The position numbers were made by a program, and so were the translations under genes. Positions 33,699 through 43,797 of a DNA stretch of 64,000 bases are shown here, piece by piece; the stretch's first letter is position 1, and each line of letters opens with the position of its first letter. The notes below the pieces were generated by a model. The model had not been told where the DNA came from. It did not search any database and worked only from the letters and a program-made list of their open reading frames with translations. This DNA comes from Agriotes lineatus (taxonomy: Eukaryota; Arthropoda; Insecta; Coleoptera; Elateridae), in NCBI GenBank assembly GCA_940337035.1, contig CALNHX010002674.1, positions 1 to 64,000 on the forward strand. Reading direction: 5' to 3'.

Positions 33699-35201
33699 CT
33701 ACTGCTTATTAATGTAACCCTCCGCAACAAGAAAGTCATATAATCTCCTAGTCTTATTAACATCAATTTTCAGTAGTCGTCTCGCAGTCTGCAGCTTTAG
33801 ATAACCAGTTTTCTTACTTTCGTTGATTAAGATGTCACGAAACTCAACATACGACAAAGGCACTAATCTTACATTTCTACAGATGTCTTGTTCTTTGGCA
33901 GTTAACTTCTCATAACCAGGGAGGCCAACCACATCTAAGGGACTAAAAACTCCCCGTTTTTTAGTGCTAGCTGGTAATAAAGAGAGGGAATGTTTCACTT
34001 TCCAATTAAACTGAGTATTGTTCTGGAATGTTTTTACGTCACTCATTGACTCTTCGTGATTCTGTTTTAAACGGAGATATAGTTTTGCCCCAGGAATTGT
34101 TCTAATGCCTTTTTTGTGAAATTCACATAACCTGCAGATGATACAATTAAATTATAATTATTTTATTTAAATAAAACTATTAATTTTTTCAAAATTTACC
34201 TGGAAATTTCTCCTTTTAGTTCCCCAGAGCGATGCAGGCCTTCCATGAGAAATTCAAACAACATTCCATTGTAAAACTGCATAAATCGGCACATTCTCTC
34301 ATAAACACGCCTAGTAATGGTCATATCATATCTATGCAACCAACTGAGCGTTTTCCTAATTAAAATCAGTCCGTGATTCCTGATTACTGACTTTCTACGT
34401 TGTCGCTCTAAGAGCCGTCTATTATAACTTCGAATGATTGCACATTGCAAATTCATCATTAGTTCATAATGTGGGTCGTTGCGATCCACAGGTTTAAAAT
34501 TTAAATTAGATATTAAATCCTCAGCATTTGAGTCATATTCCAACTCAAATTCTGAGCGTGCTGCATTATAACCAGCCATTGAGTGAAAACCAATAGAATT
34601 TGAATTGTGGCGAGGCGGTTCATCTACATCGCTTAGGCGAAATCGATAAGGAACTATTTGATTGTTATTTGTAGATGGTTGAACTTTAGGAAAACTTGGT
34701 AAGAGGGTTGAACCTTTCTTTTGCAAATAAAAATAGTTGTAATGGTCTATCACATCCTTTATAGTGCGACTTGGTAAATAACGTGTAACCAAGTTGAAAT
34801 TTCCATAATCTAATAACGTATTCAATAATACAAGTTCCTCGTTTGCTGTCCAGTTAGAATTTTCAAACAAAATAAAATTATCATCAAAGATTGAGTATTC
34901 ATGATTATTTTTGTGGTTTGCAAATTCCATTCCACTGGCAAAGCAAACACTACAAATGTTCATGTCGCACACTACACAAACTATGTATGGGGTGCTTAAT
35001 TCGTAATGGCAACATTGGCATTCTGGTTCGACAGAAGTTAAATGAGTCGACTTTTGCCTGTTCAAACACAAACTGTTTGAGGAATATTCTGCAATAATAA
35101 CTACAGATAGGAACAACCAAGTACAAATTAATAAAATTACCTTTAGGAAATTGCAGATCAGCAGCATCTTCTTCTGTTAAGTCTGTGTTTGTATTTGCCA
35201 T
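33699..35201 (-). CDS. Ada2a: Transcriptional adapter Ada2a (ZZ, SANT, SWIRM)
   Basis: Ada2 proteins are adapters that bind and stimulate the Gcn5 histone acetyltransferase in ATAC/SAGA-type nuclear complexes. The exons are 35141-35201, 34200-35088 and 33699-34131 (61+889+433 = 1383 nt, 460 aa). Both introns (52 and 68 nt) are GT-AG and keep frame. The N-terminal 20 residues are the exon shared with Rpb4. A ZZ zinc finger follows at about 44-90 (CQCCHYEL, CVVCDMNICSVCF, H..NHEY). A SANT/Myb domain follows at about 98-145 (NWTANEELVLLNTLLDYGNF, TIKDVIDHYNYFYL). A C-terminal SWIRM domain covers the last 85 residues or so (GVFSPLDVVGLPGYEKLT, GYLKLQTARRLLKID, RRLYDFLVAEGYI). It is shorter than I recall for Drosophila Ada2a, but all three domains are complete. 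Confidence 0.93.
35141..35201 (-). other. Shared first coding exon of Ada2a and Rpb4
   Basis: ATG at 35201. It encodes MANTNTDLTEEDAADLQFPK plus the first base of a codon, then donor GTAATT at 35140. The EEDA..L.FPK motif matches the N-terminus of animal Rpb4. The phase-1 donor fits both the Ada2a acceptor at 35089 (ATTGCAG, giving E-Y-S-S) and the Rpb4 acceptor at 15530 (ATTTTAG, giving E-F-E-N). This is the alternative-splicing arrangement known for the Drosophila Ada2a/Rpb4 locus. Confidence 0.9.
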
Positions 35202-35330
35202 AATCTTCTGTTGCTCTCCTGGTTATAACGCTAATATGTCGTAATAAATGTATAAAACCACAGAACAATAACTAATTATAAAACTATAAAACTCCAAACT
35301 TCTCGACAAGCAGAAAATGTGAGGTTATGA
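35202..35330 (-). promoter_or_regulatory. Probable 5' UTR and promoter of Ada2a/Rpb4
   Basis: Lies immediately upstream of the shared ATG. It is AT-rich, with TATAAAA-like stretches on the plus strand near 35250 and 35280. There is no transcript evidence, and the assignment is by position only. Confidence 0.35.
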
Positions 35331-35615
35331 ATTCCGAGTTTTCCTACGCACAGGAGCGCAATGTTGCCAGGTCAAAAAATAATGATCATCAGATCGGAGT
35401 AGACCAAGTTGCCAGATTTACAGAACTTTTCACCAGATTTGATTTAAATGCGCCGAACAGGCATTTAGAAATACACCCCAAGAAGACTGGAAAAGCCAAT
35501 GTCAGAAAGTGATTGCTATTGAAGAGGAATTTCTTTAGAATTAAACATTATTGGACATACATACCGAAGAGTTAATCATAAATGTGGGAGAACAGTGACA
35601 GTGATTACCAATTTA

Positions 35616-36445
35616 GGCCCGGTATTACAATATCAGCTTAAACTGGAGATTGACAGTTAAACTGCAGATTTCGTGAATACTGCGTATTACAATCTTCAGT
35701 TTTCAGACAGCGACGCTTAAACTTCCAGTAAACTTAAACGTCCGATCGGTACAGTTTAAACCGCAGTTTACATCAACCTGGCATATTCTAACCTGAGAAA
35801 TCGGGTATTGTTGACAAAACGCGAAAGAATGGAAGACGTATTCGAGATATTTGAAGATTTATTATCCGATGAAGAAGATGTAATTAATGTAGTGGAAATG
35901 CCACGTCAACCAAAAATATTTAGAGAGAGGTTAAATCATTTTGAATTGTGGAATGATATGGAATTTATTAATAGATTTGGAATATCCAAAAACAGTGTCC
36001 AACAAGTATTAAATGATATAGAACATCTTATAGCATTTCCCACTGATAGGTATCTTGGTTATTTTATAATAAGGCTAAACTACAGAATCTGGGGCACATT
36101 CCCCTTCTTTTATTTATTTCCTTTGTAAATTTAGTTATGGTTACTGGAGAAACATGGTTAATAAATATTAACAATATAAGAGGAATGTGCTCTTATTTCA
36201 AACAACCACAAATATAACACATCCGCTAATACATCCAACCGCCAATTGAACGTCGTTTGACAGAAAATAAATAGATTGGAAGTTAGGCGTTTTGTCGACA
36301 GCGCTACCAACGCAAACGATTTCACAGTAAACTTAACCAGCAGCCGGAAACAGATTGTAATACGCTAACGAAATAACCTACAGTTTAAACTTCCAGTAAA
36401 GTTTAACTTTACCTTCAGTTTTACTGTGCATTGTAATACCGGGCC
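35616..36445 (+). mobile_element. PIF/Harbinger-like DNA element with truncated transposase
   Basis: The inverted ends GGCCCGGTATTACAAT and ATTGTAATACCGGGCC are perfect for 16 bp. Further subterminal similarity continues inwards, including a second GTATTACAATCT motif on both sides. The 3-bp flanks are TTA on the left and TCA on the right, close to the TWA target usual for PIF/Harbinger. An internal ORF starts at 35829 (see next entry). The element lies about 415 bp upstream of the shared Ada2a/Rpb4 start codon. Confidence 0.8.
35829..36128 (+). pseudogene. Harbinger transposase N-terminal fragment
   Basis: Starting at MEDVFEIFEDLLSDEED, the peptide includes KIFRERLNHFELWNDMEFIN and RFGISKNSVQQVLNDIEHLI, which resemble the N-terminal helix-turn-helix region of HARBI1-like nucleases. 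The frame leaves similarity near 36060, and the catalytic DDE part is absent. The element could only be moved by a transposase supplied elsewhere. Confidence 0.7.
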
Positions 36446-36449
36446 TCAG

Positions 36450-36820
36450 TGACTTAAGTGACAGTGATAATGAAAGAGACACAAATACTTAGTTTTATTA
36501 TAAAATTATGTATATGTGCTACGCAAATATTTAAACTGCATAAACACGTCTTCTGCACATTGGCGCGCTCGCTTTCACTTGTGGACCCGGCAGTATATGA
36601 CATAATTGTGAGATCAAAAATAAATTTGATGGCAGGAGCCCATGAAAAATTCTGTCTACACTGCACTTTAAAAAAAAAACTAAGTACAACGACACTTTAT
36701 ATATTTTATTTTTTGTGTTAACGAAGATGTTCCCTTTATTTGGAAACACGTTCTTATAATTAAACTTTAAGAATGCTTCTTTAATTATCCCTAATCGTTT
36801 CGAAGTTAGGTCTTCTCGTA
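36450..36820. other. Spacer between Harbinger-like and Mutator/YqaJ elements
   Basis: Contains a plus ORF (36458-36721) and an antisense one (36531-36866) with no domain I recognise. A run of ten A residues at about 36670 could be a retrocopy tail, but no donor gene is recognised. Confidence 0.3.
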
Positions 36821-36828
36821 TAACGTAA

Positions 36829-36935
36829 GGGACCTGGACACAACGCCCACTGGTCACAAACCCCAACTCAGAATTTGGTCACAACGCCCAACTTGGATTC
36901 TGGTCACAACGCCCAACTTGGTCACAACGCCCACC
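36829..36935. repeat. Left terminal inverted repeat of the Mutator/YqaJ element
   Basis: About 60 bp match the inverse of 43738-43797 well, followed by the first four units of the GGTCACAACGCCCAA array. The match CAAACCCCAACTCAGAATTT is uninterrupted in both ends. Confidence 0.85.
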
Positions 36936-37276
36936 GACCATATATATAATACACATATATTGCTGGTAGGGCCTGGAAACTTCAGAAAACATTACGGCGC
37001 CGACATAGTATCACTTAGAGTATAACGCGTTTCGTGCGCATGCGTGGGAATTCGAACTCCGCCTTTAGAAGCGAATTTTAAACTTGACCACTTCCCCATT
37101 GGGCGGACGACGCCGCCGCGCTTGCGCACAGCTCACCGTATACATGAAGGAGTTGGTTGTGTGTCTCACTTCATCGGTGAGTTTCCCACTCATAGCCGCT
37201 AGCAATATAGTAAGTATTAGATATATGCCACCGACGCCTGTTATAGGAGAGAGCTATCGACGCCACTTAAACCACC

Positions 37277-37525
37277 GTTTTGGTCATAACGCCCAACTTC
37301 GATTTTGGTCACAATGCCCAACTTGGTCACAACGCCCAATTTCGATTTTGGTCACAACGCCCAATTTCGATTTTGGTCACAACGCCCAACTTGGTCATAA
37401 CGCCCAAAACCGATATTGGTCACAACGCCCAACTTTGATTCTGGTCACAACGCCCACTTTTGCTTCTGGTCACAACGCCCAACTTAGTCATGACGCCCAA
37501 CTTTGATTTTGGACATATCGCCCAG
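37277..37525. repeat. Subterminal tandem array, unit GGTCACAACGCCCAA
   Basis: About eleven degenerate units separated by 2-10 bases (TTCGATTTT, TT or similar), with single-base variants such as GGTCATAACGCCCAA. Such subterminal arrays often act as transposase binding sites. The plus ORF over them (37084-37506) is a product of the repeat and not a gene. Confidence 0.85.
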
Positions 37526-37721
37526 GCGGCACAGAAAGTAAGAAAAATGTGTATCTAAAATGAATAATAATAAATTAAAATTTTAAGGTGAGGTAATAGG
37601 TAGGAAAATTTTCAAGTTCCAGCAAGTAGTATTAATGTTATTTATTTTTCATAATAATTCAGTGGCGTAATGCGTTGTTCAAAGAGTTTATAAATTCGGA
37701 TTATAACATATTATTTTAATG

Positions 37722-37800
37722 TTGTATTTTTTATATGGAACTCATAGTTAGCTGTGGCATTATGAGAAAGAGGATTTTCTCCCATTTCAGTGACATATGT
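37722..37800 (+). repeat. Internal direct repeat, left copy
   Basis: About 78 bp resembling 43540-43615 in the same orientation: shared ATAGTT.G.TGTGG.AT.ATGAG, then AAGAGGATTTT.TCCCATT.CAGTG. It is unusual for a DNA transposon, whose ends are normally only inverted. Confidence 0.6.
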
Positions 37801-39427
37801 CGTATGGGATCGATTTATTCATTTTCACTACTTTATAGCAACAATTCACAATTTTTAATATTTCGTCGTTTTCTAGTTGAAAACTTGTGCCATTTAGAAT
37901 ATACGTGATTAAACAAAGTTTTTGCGTTGTTACAATACCACCGTTTGATTGACAGAATTAATCACGTTTGATTGTTGCTTATAATATTATAGTGTCCTTC
38001 ATATATCCATTTATCAGAACATTTTATTGTCCATTAAAACCGCTCCAGTTTCTCAAATTAAAAATGCATTTGCAAAAATGTAAATATTCTACTTCTATAC
38101 GAAGGAGGTTCGAAAATATGAAGATGATTGAAGAAAAAAGTACTCTTATTTTTCAAAATACACAAAAAGGTTAATTGGAAGTATTTGTTATAACATATAT
38201 ACTAATAGTTATTTACCAAACAAGTATGTTAATGAGAGCGATTAATAATCGAGACATTTTAATGCGCGAGCGCTAGCGAGCGAGTTAAGGACAGGGTATA
38301 CCCTCAATTTTGAAGAGAGAAAACAATTTTTTATTCATTATCTAAATATCCTAACTAGTGTAACACCACTTAAAAAACATAATTTTCACTTGCAAATTAT
38401 TAAAATAAAATATTAATGCTGCAATTTAATTGGATTAGGAAATAGCTTTTCATACATTAACACGGTTAGTTTTAATTCGAATTAGTTTTTGTTTTAACTT
38501 GTATATTAAGTACAAATTACTCTAGGGTATGACAAAATTGTGAAACTTAATATGTATTACAAAGCCATCTTTAATCGAATTTTATATTTTAATTAAACAA
38601 AATTGCTCATACTATCATTCTAACACATCCCTGGTTTCTTTTATTTTTAGGTTATACCCTAGATTAAATGGTACTGCATGCGCTCGTATTTTTAAAAATG
38701 CTCTGCTTTAGTTAATAAAGTCAAAAATAAGAGAAATCGATTATGAAGTAGCACCCAAAATATTAATAGAAAAAGAGGTACCTTGAGAAAAGAGACAGAC
38801 TAAGACGGGTTTACCTCATGCATTGCCATTAGGAATGGGTCGACATAATCTTCTCAGGTAGAAAGTTGATAAGCAGTTTCTTGGTCAAAATAAAATCCTA
38901 AAATTTTAGTGGACAACATTTTTGCCAGGGTAGCTGGCCCATCAGATCTGAGAAATGAGCAACCTACATTTTGGGGTCGCCATGGATACCCAAATACAAA
39001 AAAAAAACTATCGGAACTTTCACTTCAAACTTATAATTTTGTAGGACGCCAGATTTAATTACTTCCGGACAAAATTTGATGATTGTTACTCAAATTTGTT
39101 GCTTGGAGATTTGGACTGGGTCATTAGTATAATCTTCTTTGATAGAGAGTTAATGAGTAATGTCTTTAGCAAAATAAGTAAACAGTTTCAACAGAAATGG
39201 AGGAATAACTAATAATTAGTCAATAATAACAAGAATTTCAACAAATAAGTGTTTCAGTTCACTGTTGGCTTTGGTAATGCCTAATAGAACTATCTGTCAT
39301 ACCGTGGACATTTTTCAGTGCGTTTTAATTTGTTTCGTGCTTGAGGACATTTTTTATATAAGTTGTTTGTTGATTATTGTTGGTGTGATTCTTTTAACTG
39401 CTGCTTTTACTTCTTATTTTGGACAAA
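37800..39427. other. 5' non-coding region of the Mutator/YqaJ element
   Basis: About 1.6 kb of AT-rich DNA with no recognised ORF. Around 38225-38290, GTTAATGAGAGCGATTAATAATCGAG and a GCGCGAGCGCTAGCGAGCGAG stretch resemble, inverted, the foldback near 55230-55335, so a small mobile repeat is probably inserted here. Confidence 0.45.
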
Positions 39428-42400
39428 ATGCGAAGTACGTACATAGTGAGAAAGCGGGGGAGGGCTTCAAAAGCACAACGACAACGAAGAACGCGGGAAG
39501 AAGTGATTTTTTCCATTAAAAACTCTAACAACATACCAGAAGATGCACACGTTCCTTATTTTCAAAAGTAAGTTTGTAAATATTTTGTGAATACACTGTT
39601 TTTTACTTTCCTATAGTACCACAAACCACCTCAAAAAGTGGTTTTTGTGGTCCGTGTGTATACACGTGTGTATGTATGTATTGTATGTGGCCAAGAGATC
39701 TCCAAAACGGCTGGTCCTATTCTACGAAATGTGAAATTTAGAGATATATTAAAAATTCATCGGTAAAACCAGTTTTTTTACAGGGCTAAACGCTCTACAT
39801 TTTCTTTTGTTTATTTATTTACCAAAGTCGATTGTGAGGCTTTTAGAAATTTTTGAAAATGTCGAGTTTGATGACCTATTAGGCTATTACACATACTTTT
39901 GATAGTAAATACATATTATGCAAGTTAGTCATTGTAAAGCTATTTTTACGGGCATTTAGACTATAGATTAAAATATAATAGATTGTTCACTGAAAATCGA
40001 AAATTAGTGACACTCTTCCGGTATAACCGGAAGTGATCCAAACTCACTCCCTACATATTTATATCCGGCTTAAGTTTAAGAAAGTCTAGGCGGTCATTTT
40101 TTCGTTTATGATTCTAGTGTGCTGTGGTGTTGCTTCTTTTTCGGCGTTTAAGCTTTGTTTAGGTAATTTTTTAAATTAATTGCAATTTTTCCGATTATAG
40201 CCTTCCAGACGAAGATTTGCCGGATTTAGAGATAGAAGCAGATACAACATCTAATACCAGCGTAAACAGTCTCACCGGAAATCGTATCATTGACATAAAC
40301 TTTTTTTTGTTGGAAATGAAAAAAATTTCTTATCATGACAACAAATGCACTATGGGAAAAATGCATTTCATCAAAGAAACCAGAAAAGGAATTTCGTCGA
40401 CGTTATTCTACCATTGTAATACTTGCGAAAAAACCGTGTGTATAGCATTGCAACCTCCAACAAGTACCGTAAATAATTTATTGGTTTGGGGAGCAACATC
40501 CGTTGGAATTGGATATTCACAATCTCAAGAATTATTTTCAGTAATGAACCTGCCAATGATGTCTGGAAAGTATTACAGAAAATTAGAAACGGAGGTTGGA
40601 AAAGTGTGGGAGTCACAACTTCAATTGCAAATGTGCAAAGCAGCAGAAGAAGAACGGCAGCTTGCAATAGAAAGGGGTGATGTCGAAAATGGAGTACCTT
40701 TTATAAGTGTAGTGGTCGATGGAGGGTGGGCGAAGCGTTCGTATGGACACAGTTATTCGTCGCTTTCAGGAGTTGCATGTATTATAGGACTGCAAACAAA
40801 AAAATTATTATTTATAGGTGTAAGAAATAAATTTTGCTGTATCTGCACTGCTGCAGAAAACAAGAAAACGATACCTCGACCTCATCAATGCTTTAAAAAT
40901 TATAGCGGCTCCTCGAGCAGTATGGAGCAAGATATAATTGTTCAGGGTTTTAATGAAAGCGAGAATCAGTACAATCTTCGATATAAATATGTAATTGGTG
41001 ATGGCGATTCCAGCGTGTATACGCGGATTTTAGAAAACGTTAGCTATGGTAGATACGTTTTGAAACTTGAGTGTGCGAATCATGTAACCCGAGCGTTTAC
41101 CTCTCATTTATACAAACTTGCAGCAAATACAAAATATGCAATATCAGTGCGACGTATTATAAAATCTAACTTACCAAGGCTTAGTATAGCAGTACGATCG
41201 GCTATATCTAAATCTCAACAATCTTCTACGAAGGAACTCTGCCAAGAATTAAAAAATATACCACATCACGTTTTTGGGGACCATTCGAACTGCAATGAGC
41301 AATGCCGAAGAAAACCCAACGAGGAGGAAAACTTCATTCCGCTTTTAGGTACCAGTCCGGTATTAGAAGAAATATACAAAATTATAGATTTTGTTGTAAG
41401 AAAAGCAAACCGATTAACCCGAAATGTCACAACAAATTACGCAGAGAGGTTCATGTCTATGGTTGCAAAATTTTCAGGTGGAAAACGAATTAATTATATT
41501 CAACGAGGATCTTTCCAACGACGGTGTTATGGAGCTGCTTTATCTTTTAATTCAGGGCCATCTTGGCATAGGCAATGCCTATTAAAAAATGATCAGCTTG
41601 ATAATTTCTGCAGTTTAAGAGAGAAAAAATGTATATACGCACGCTCTACACAAAAGAAAAAGAATAGAAGAAAAGTAATGACTGATAATGAGGCAAAAGA
41701 CTACGGCCCTGATTCAGCTAAGCCAGATATCACGGAAGACGAATTGGAATCTGAAAAATTAAAAATTTTAGACCATCTGAAAACTGAAGACGCCACTGCA
41801 ATCGAAAAACTTACAATAGGACAACATGATAACGTAAAGTGGCACGAGGCTCGTCGAAATCGACTTACAGCATCTAGCTTTGGCCGAATTTGTTTACGAA
41901 GAGCTACTACATCTTGTCATGCATTGGTGAAAACGCTGTTATATAGTTCACGAAATTTAACAACTCGCGCAATAGTCTATGGCCGTATTAATGAAAAAAA
42001 TGCTCTTCATTTATATGAACAAAAAACGAATTCAGAAGTTGTATCGTGTGGATTGTTTATTTCGAACGATTTTCCTTATTTAGGTGCATCCCCCGATGGA
42101 CTTATTGATAAAGATGGACTGATAGAAGTAAAATGCTTATATTCGATTCGAGATAAAAAAATTCATGAATCAGTTCAAGACAATGGTAAAATGTGTGTTA
42201 AACTAGAAAATGGGAAATTATGCCTAAAGGAAAATCATATGTATTACTTTCAAATACAGGGACAACTTAATATTTTAGAAAGGGCATACTGTGATTTAGC
42301 TTTGTACACCGACGTTGATCTCCAGATAATCCGAATTGTAAGGAATGAAGATTTTTGGGAAAACAAAATGATACCAAAGTTAACAGACTTCTTTATGAAC

Positions 42401-42502
42401 TGTATTTTGCCGGAATTAGCCGATCCTCGCATTCCTAGAGGTATGAAAGTGCGTGATTCAATTTCTATTATTAATGCACAAAATAAAAAAACCAACAAAT
42501 AA
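39428..42502 (+). CDS. Mutator-like DDE transposase fused to YqaJ/lambda-exonuclease-type nuclease
   Basis: Spliced: exon 1 39428-39567 (ATG in AAAATG context; donor GTAAGT), exon 2 40201-42502 (acceptor GATTATAG). 140+2302 nt gives 813 aa in one frame. Exon 1 supplies a basic head (MRSTYIVRKRGRASKAQRQR). About residues 215-470 look like a Mutator-type DDE domain: VVVDGGWAKRSYGHSYSSL (first D), FCCIC with H..C.KNYSGSSSSME, YVIGDGDSSVYTRI (second D), ECANHVTRAF, and NYAERFMSMVAKFSGGKR (candidate E). About 595-760 look like a YqaJ nuclease: ARRNRLTASSFGRI, VYGRINEKNAL, YLGASPDGLIDKDGLIEVKC (D, then E-x-K) and YYFQIQGQLNI. All core residues of both folds appear present. AATAAA follows at 42554. 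Probably this element's transposase; the role of the nuclease is unknown. Confidence 0.85.
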
Positions 42503-42553
42503 ATGGAAATTTTTATTTGTATGTAATTATATCTTTTATGTTACTCTTTAATG

Positions 42554-42559
42554 AATAAA
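42554..42559 (+). promoter_or_regulatory. Poly(A) signal of the DDE-YqaJ gene
   Basis: AATAAA about 50 nt after the stop codon. Confidence 0.65.
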
Positions 42560-42935
42560 AGTCTATTTTTAAACTAATTTTTTCTTTGTGTTAAATACAA
42601 TTTTATTCATAACAATTAAATATAAAAAGTATGTTTTAAAGCAAGTGTTAATAGTGATTAGCTACTTATTAGCTAAATCTACAAAATACCTAGGGACGAG
42701 GCTATTAAGAGGTTACACAATAGCGGTGAGTAATGATGCTAAGTAATAATGCTCCTAAGGTGCTGCTGCGTTGGTTTTTGTGCTACGTGTTTATTAACGT
42801 AAAAATTATTGCAAATAGAAAATGTTGTGTGTGTTGCCTATATCCAAAGTTCTCAATGTTAGAGATTTCAGACGGGTATCACATCCCCTTAACTGTAGAT
42901 ATTATTAATCGCCGATTAACATACGAGTTAATTAC

Positions 42936-43324
42936 AATATTTTTCCGTTGATCGTACATTATTAATTTGAAGAAAATCTAATTTTATTCCATGAAAAGAA
43001 TTTTAGACTTAAAGTTTTGACATTAATGGTACCGGGTGACCATAAATGGTTGTGATTTTTTTCTTAGGTTGGCACTGTTTATGTTGGTGACATTGTAAGT
43101 CTATTTCAAATATGAGGTTAGCAGGTTAGGTTGTGAGTCAGTTTGTGTCAAAACTGACGCAAAACCTCGAATTTGACATAGACTTACAGTGCCACCAACA
43201 TAAACAGATTTTTTAAATCGTTTATTAATAAAAAAGCATTCATTAATAAGGATCATTAATAGACAACTCTCTATACATTAATGAAACCCATAAATAAACG
43301 ATCAACGGAAAAAATTATAATTGA
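42936..43324. repeat. Foldback element enclosing a palindromic MITE
   Basis: CAATATTTTTCCGTTGATCGT on the left is matched, inverted, by ACGATCAACGGAAAAAATT on the right. The centre holds palindromic MITE copy P2 (43075-43207), so one small element has inserted into another inside the large transposon. Confidence 0.65.
43075..43207. mobile_element. Palindromic MITE, copy P2 (short)
   Basis: CTGTTTATGTTGGTGACATT returns inverted as CACCAACATAAACAG. The core shares GAGGTTAGCAGGTTAGG, CTGACGCAAAACC and AATTTGACAT with P1 and P3. Part of the right arm is deleted. Confidence 0.8.
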
Positions 43325-43539
43325 TTTTAAATTGTTATTTGGTCCGTTTGTTATTAAACTGTTGTTTTCGAGTTATAAACAAAAATAGAATTTTTCGATT
43401 TTTCGTTTTTTGACAATATCTCGCTTATTTATAAAAATAGATAAAAGTAATTTGACGTTCTTCTGGCACCTTTTCGATACGAATGCAGTGGGTAGTCAGT
43501 TATTCAAAAAAAGTTTTAAAATTCTAGTTATATCATATT

Positions 43540-43615
43540 GTATTTTTATAGATGAAATCCATAGTTGTATGTGGTATCATGAGTAAGAGGATTTTTTCCC
43601 ATTCCAGTGTTATAT
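43540..43615 (+). repeat. Internal direct repeat, right copy
   Basis: Same orientation as 37722-37800; see that entry. Confidence 0.6.
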
Positions 43616-43677
43616 ATCATAATATACAGATTGGTGGCGGAAAATGTGAACATAAGTAGGTAATCAAATGTGTGTGA

Positions 43678-43797
43678 ATACAAAATCAAAATTGGGCGTT
43701 GTGACCAAATTGGGCATTGTGGCCAGAATCGAAGTTGTGCGTTATGACCAAATTCTGAGTTGGGGTTTGTGACAAGTGGGAGTTGTGTCATAGCCCC
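43678..43797. repeat. Right terminal inverted repeat and short array of the Mutator/YqaJ element
   Basis: Reverse complement of the left end, with about four TTGGGCGTTGTGACC-type units. It stops at the 8-bp duplication. Confidence 0.85.

Noticed and set aside
35327..35512. 61-aa plus ORF divergent from Ada2a/Rpb4
   Set aside because: It has an ATG but no recognisable domain, no clear poly(A) signal nearby, and lies in the promoter region. It is too weak to call a gene.
36458..36721. Plus ORF next to the left end of the large transposon
   Set aside because: The peptide shows no domain, and an antisense ORF overlaps it. The A-run at 36670 suggests non-coding or retro-derived sequence.
37084..37506. 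140-aa ORF over the GGTCACAACGCCCAA array
   Set aside because: The peptide repeats simply mirror the tandem DNA repeat.
37277..37525. CRISPR-like appearance of regular short repeats
   Set aside because: Spacers are 2-10 bp and similar to each other, the repeats are degenerate, and the DNA is animal nuclear. It is a transposon subterminal array.
39265..39519. 84-aa ORF with hydrophobic residues before the DDE-YqaJ gene
   Set aside because: It is in the wrong frame. The real first exon begins at 39428 in another frame, has a good start context and donor, and joins in frame to 40201.
40217..40219. Start of the 761-aa ORF
   Set aside because: The first codon is TTG, not ATG. Splicing from 39567 to 40201 explains the N-terminus better.
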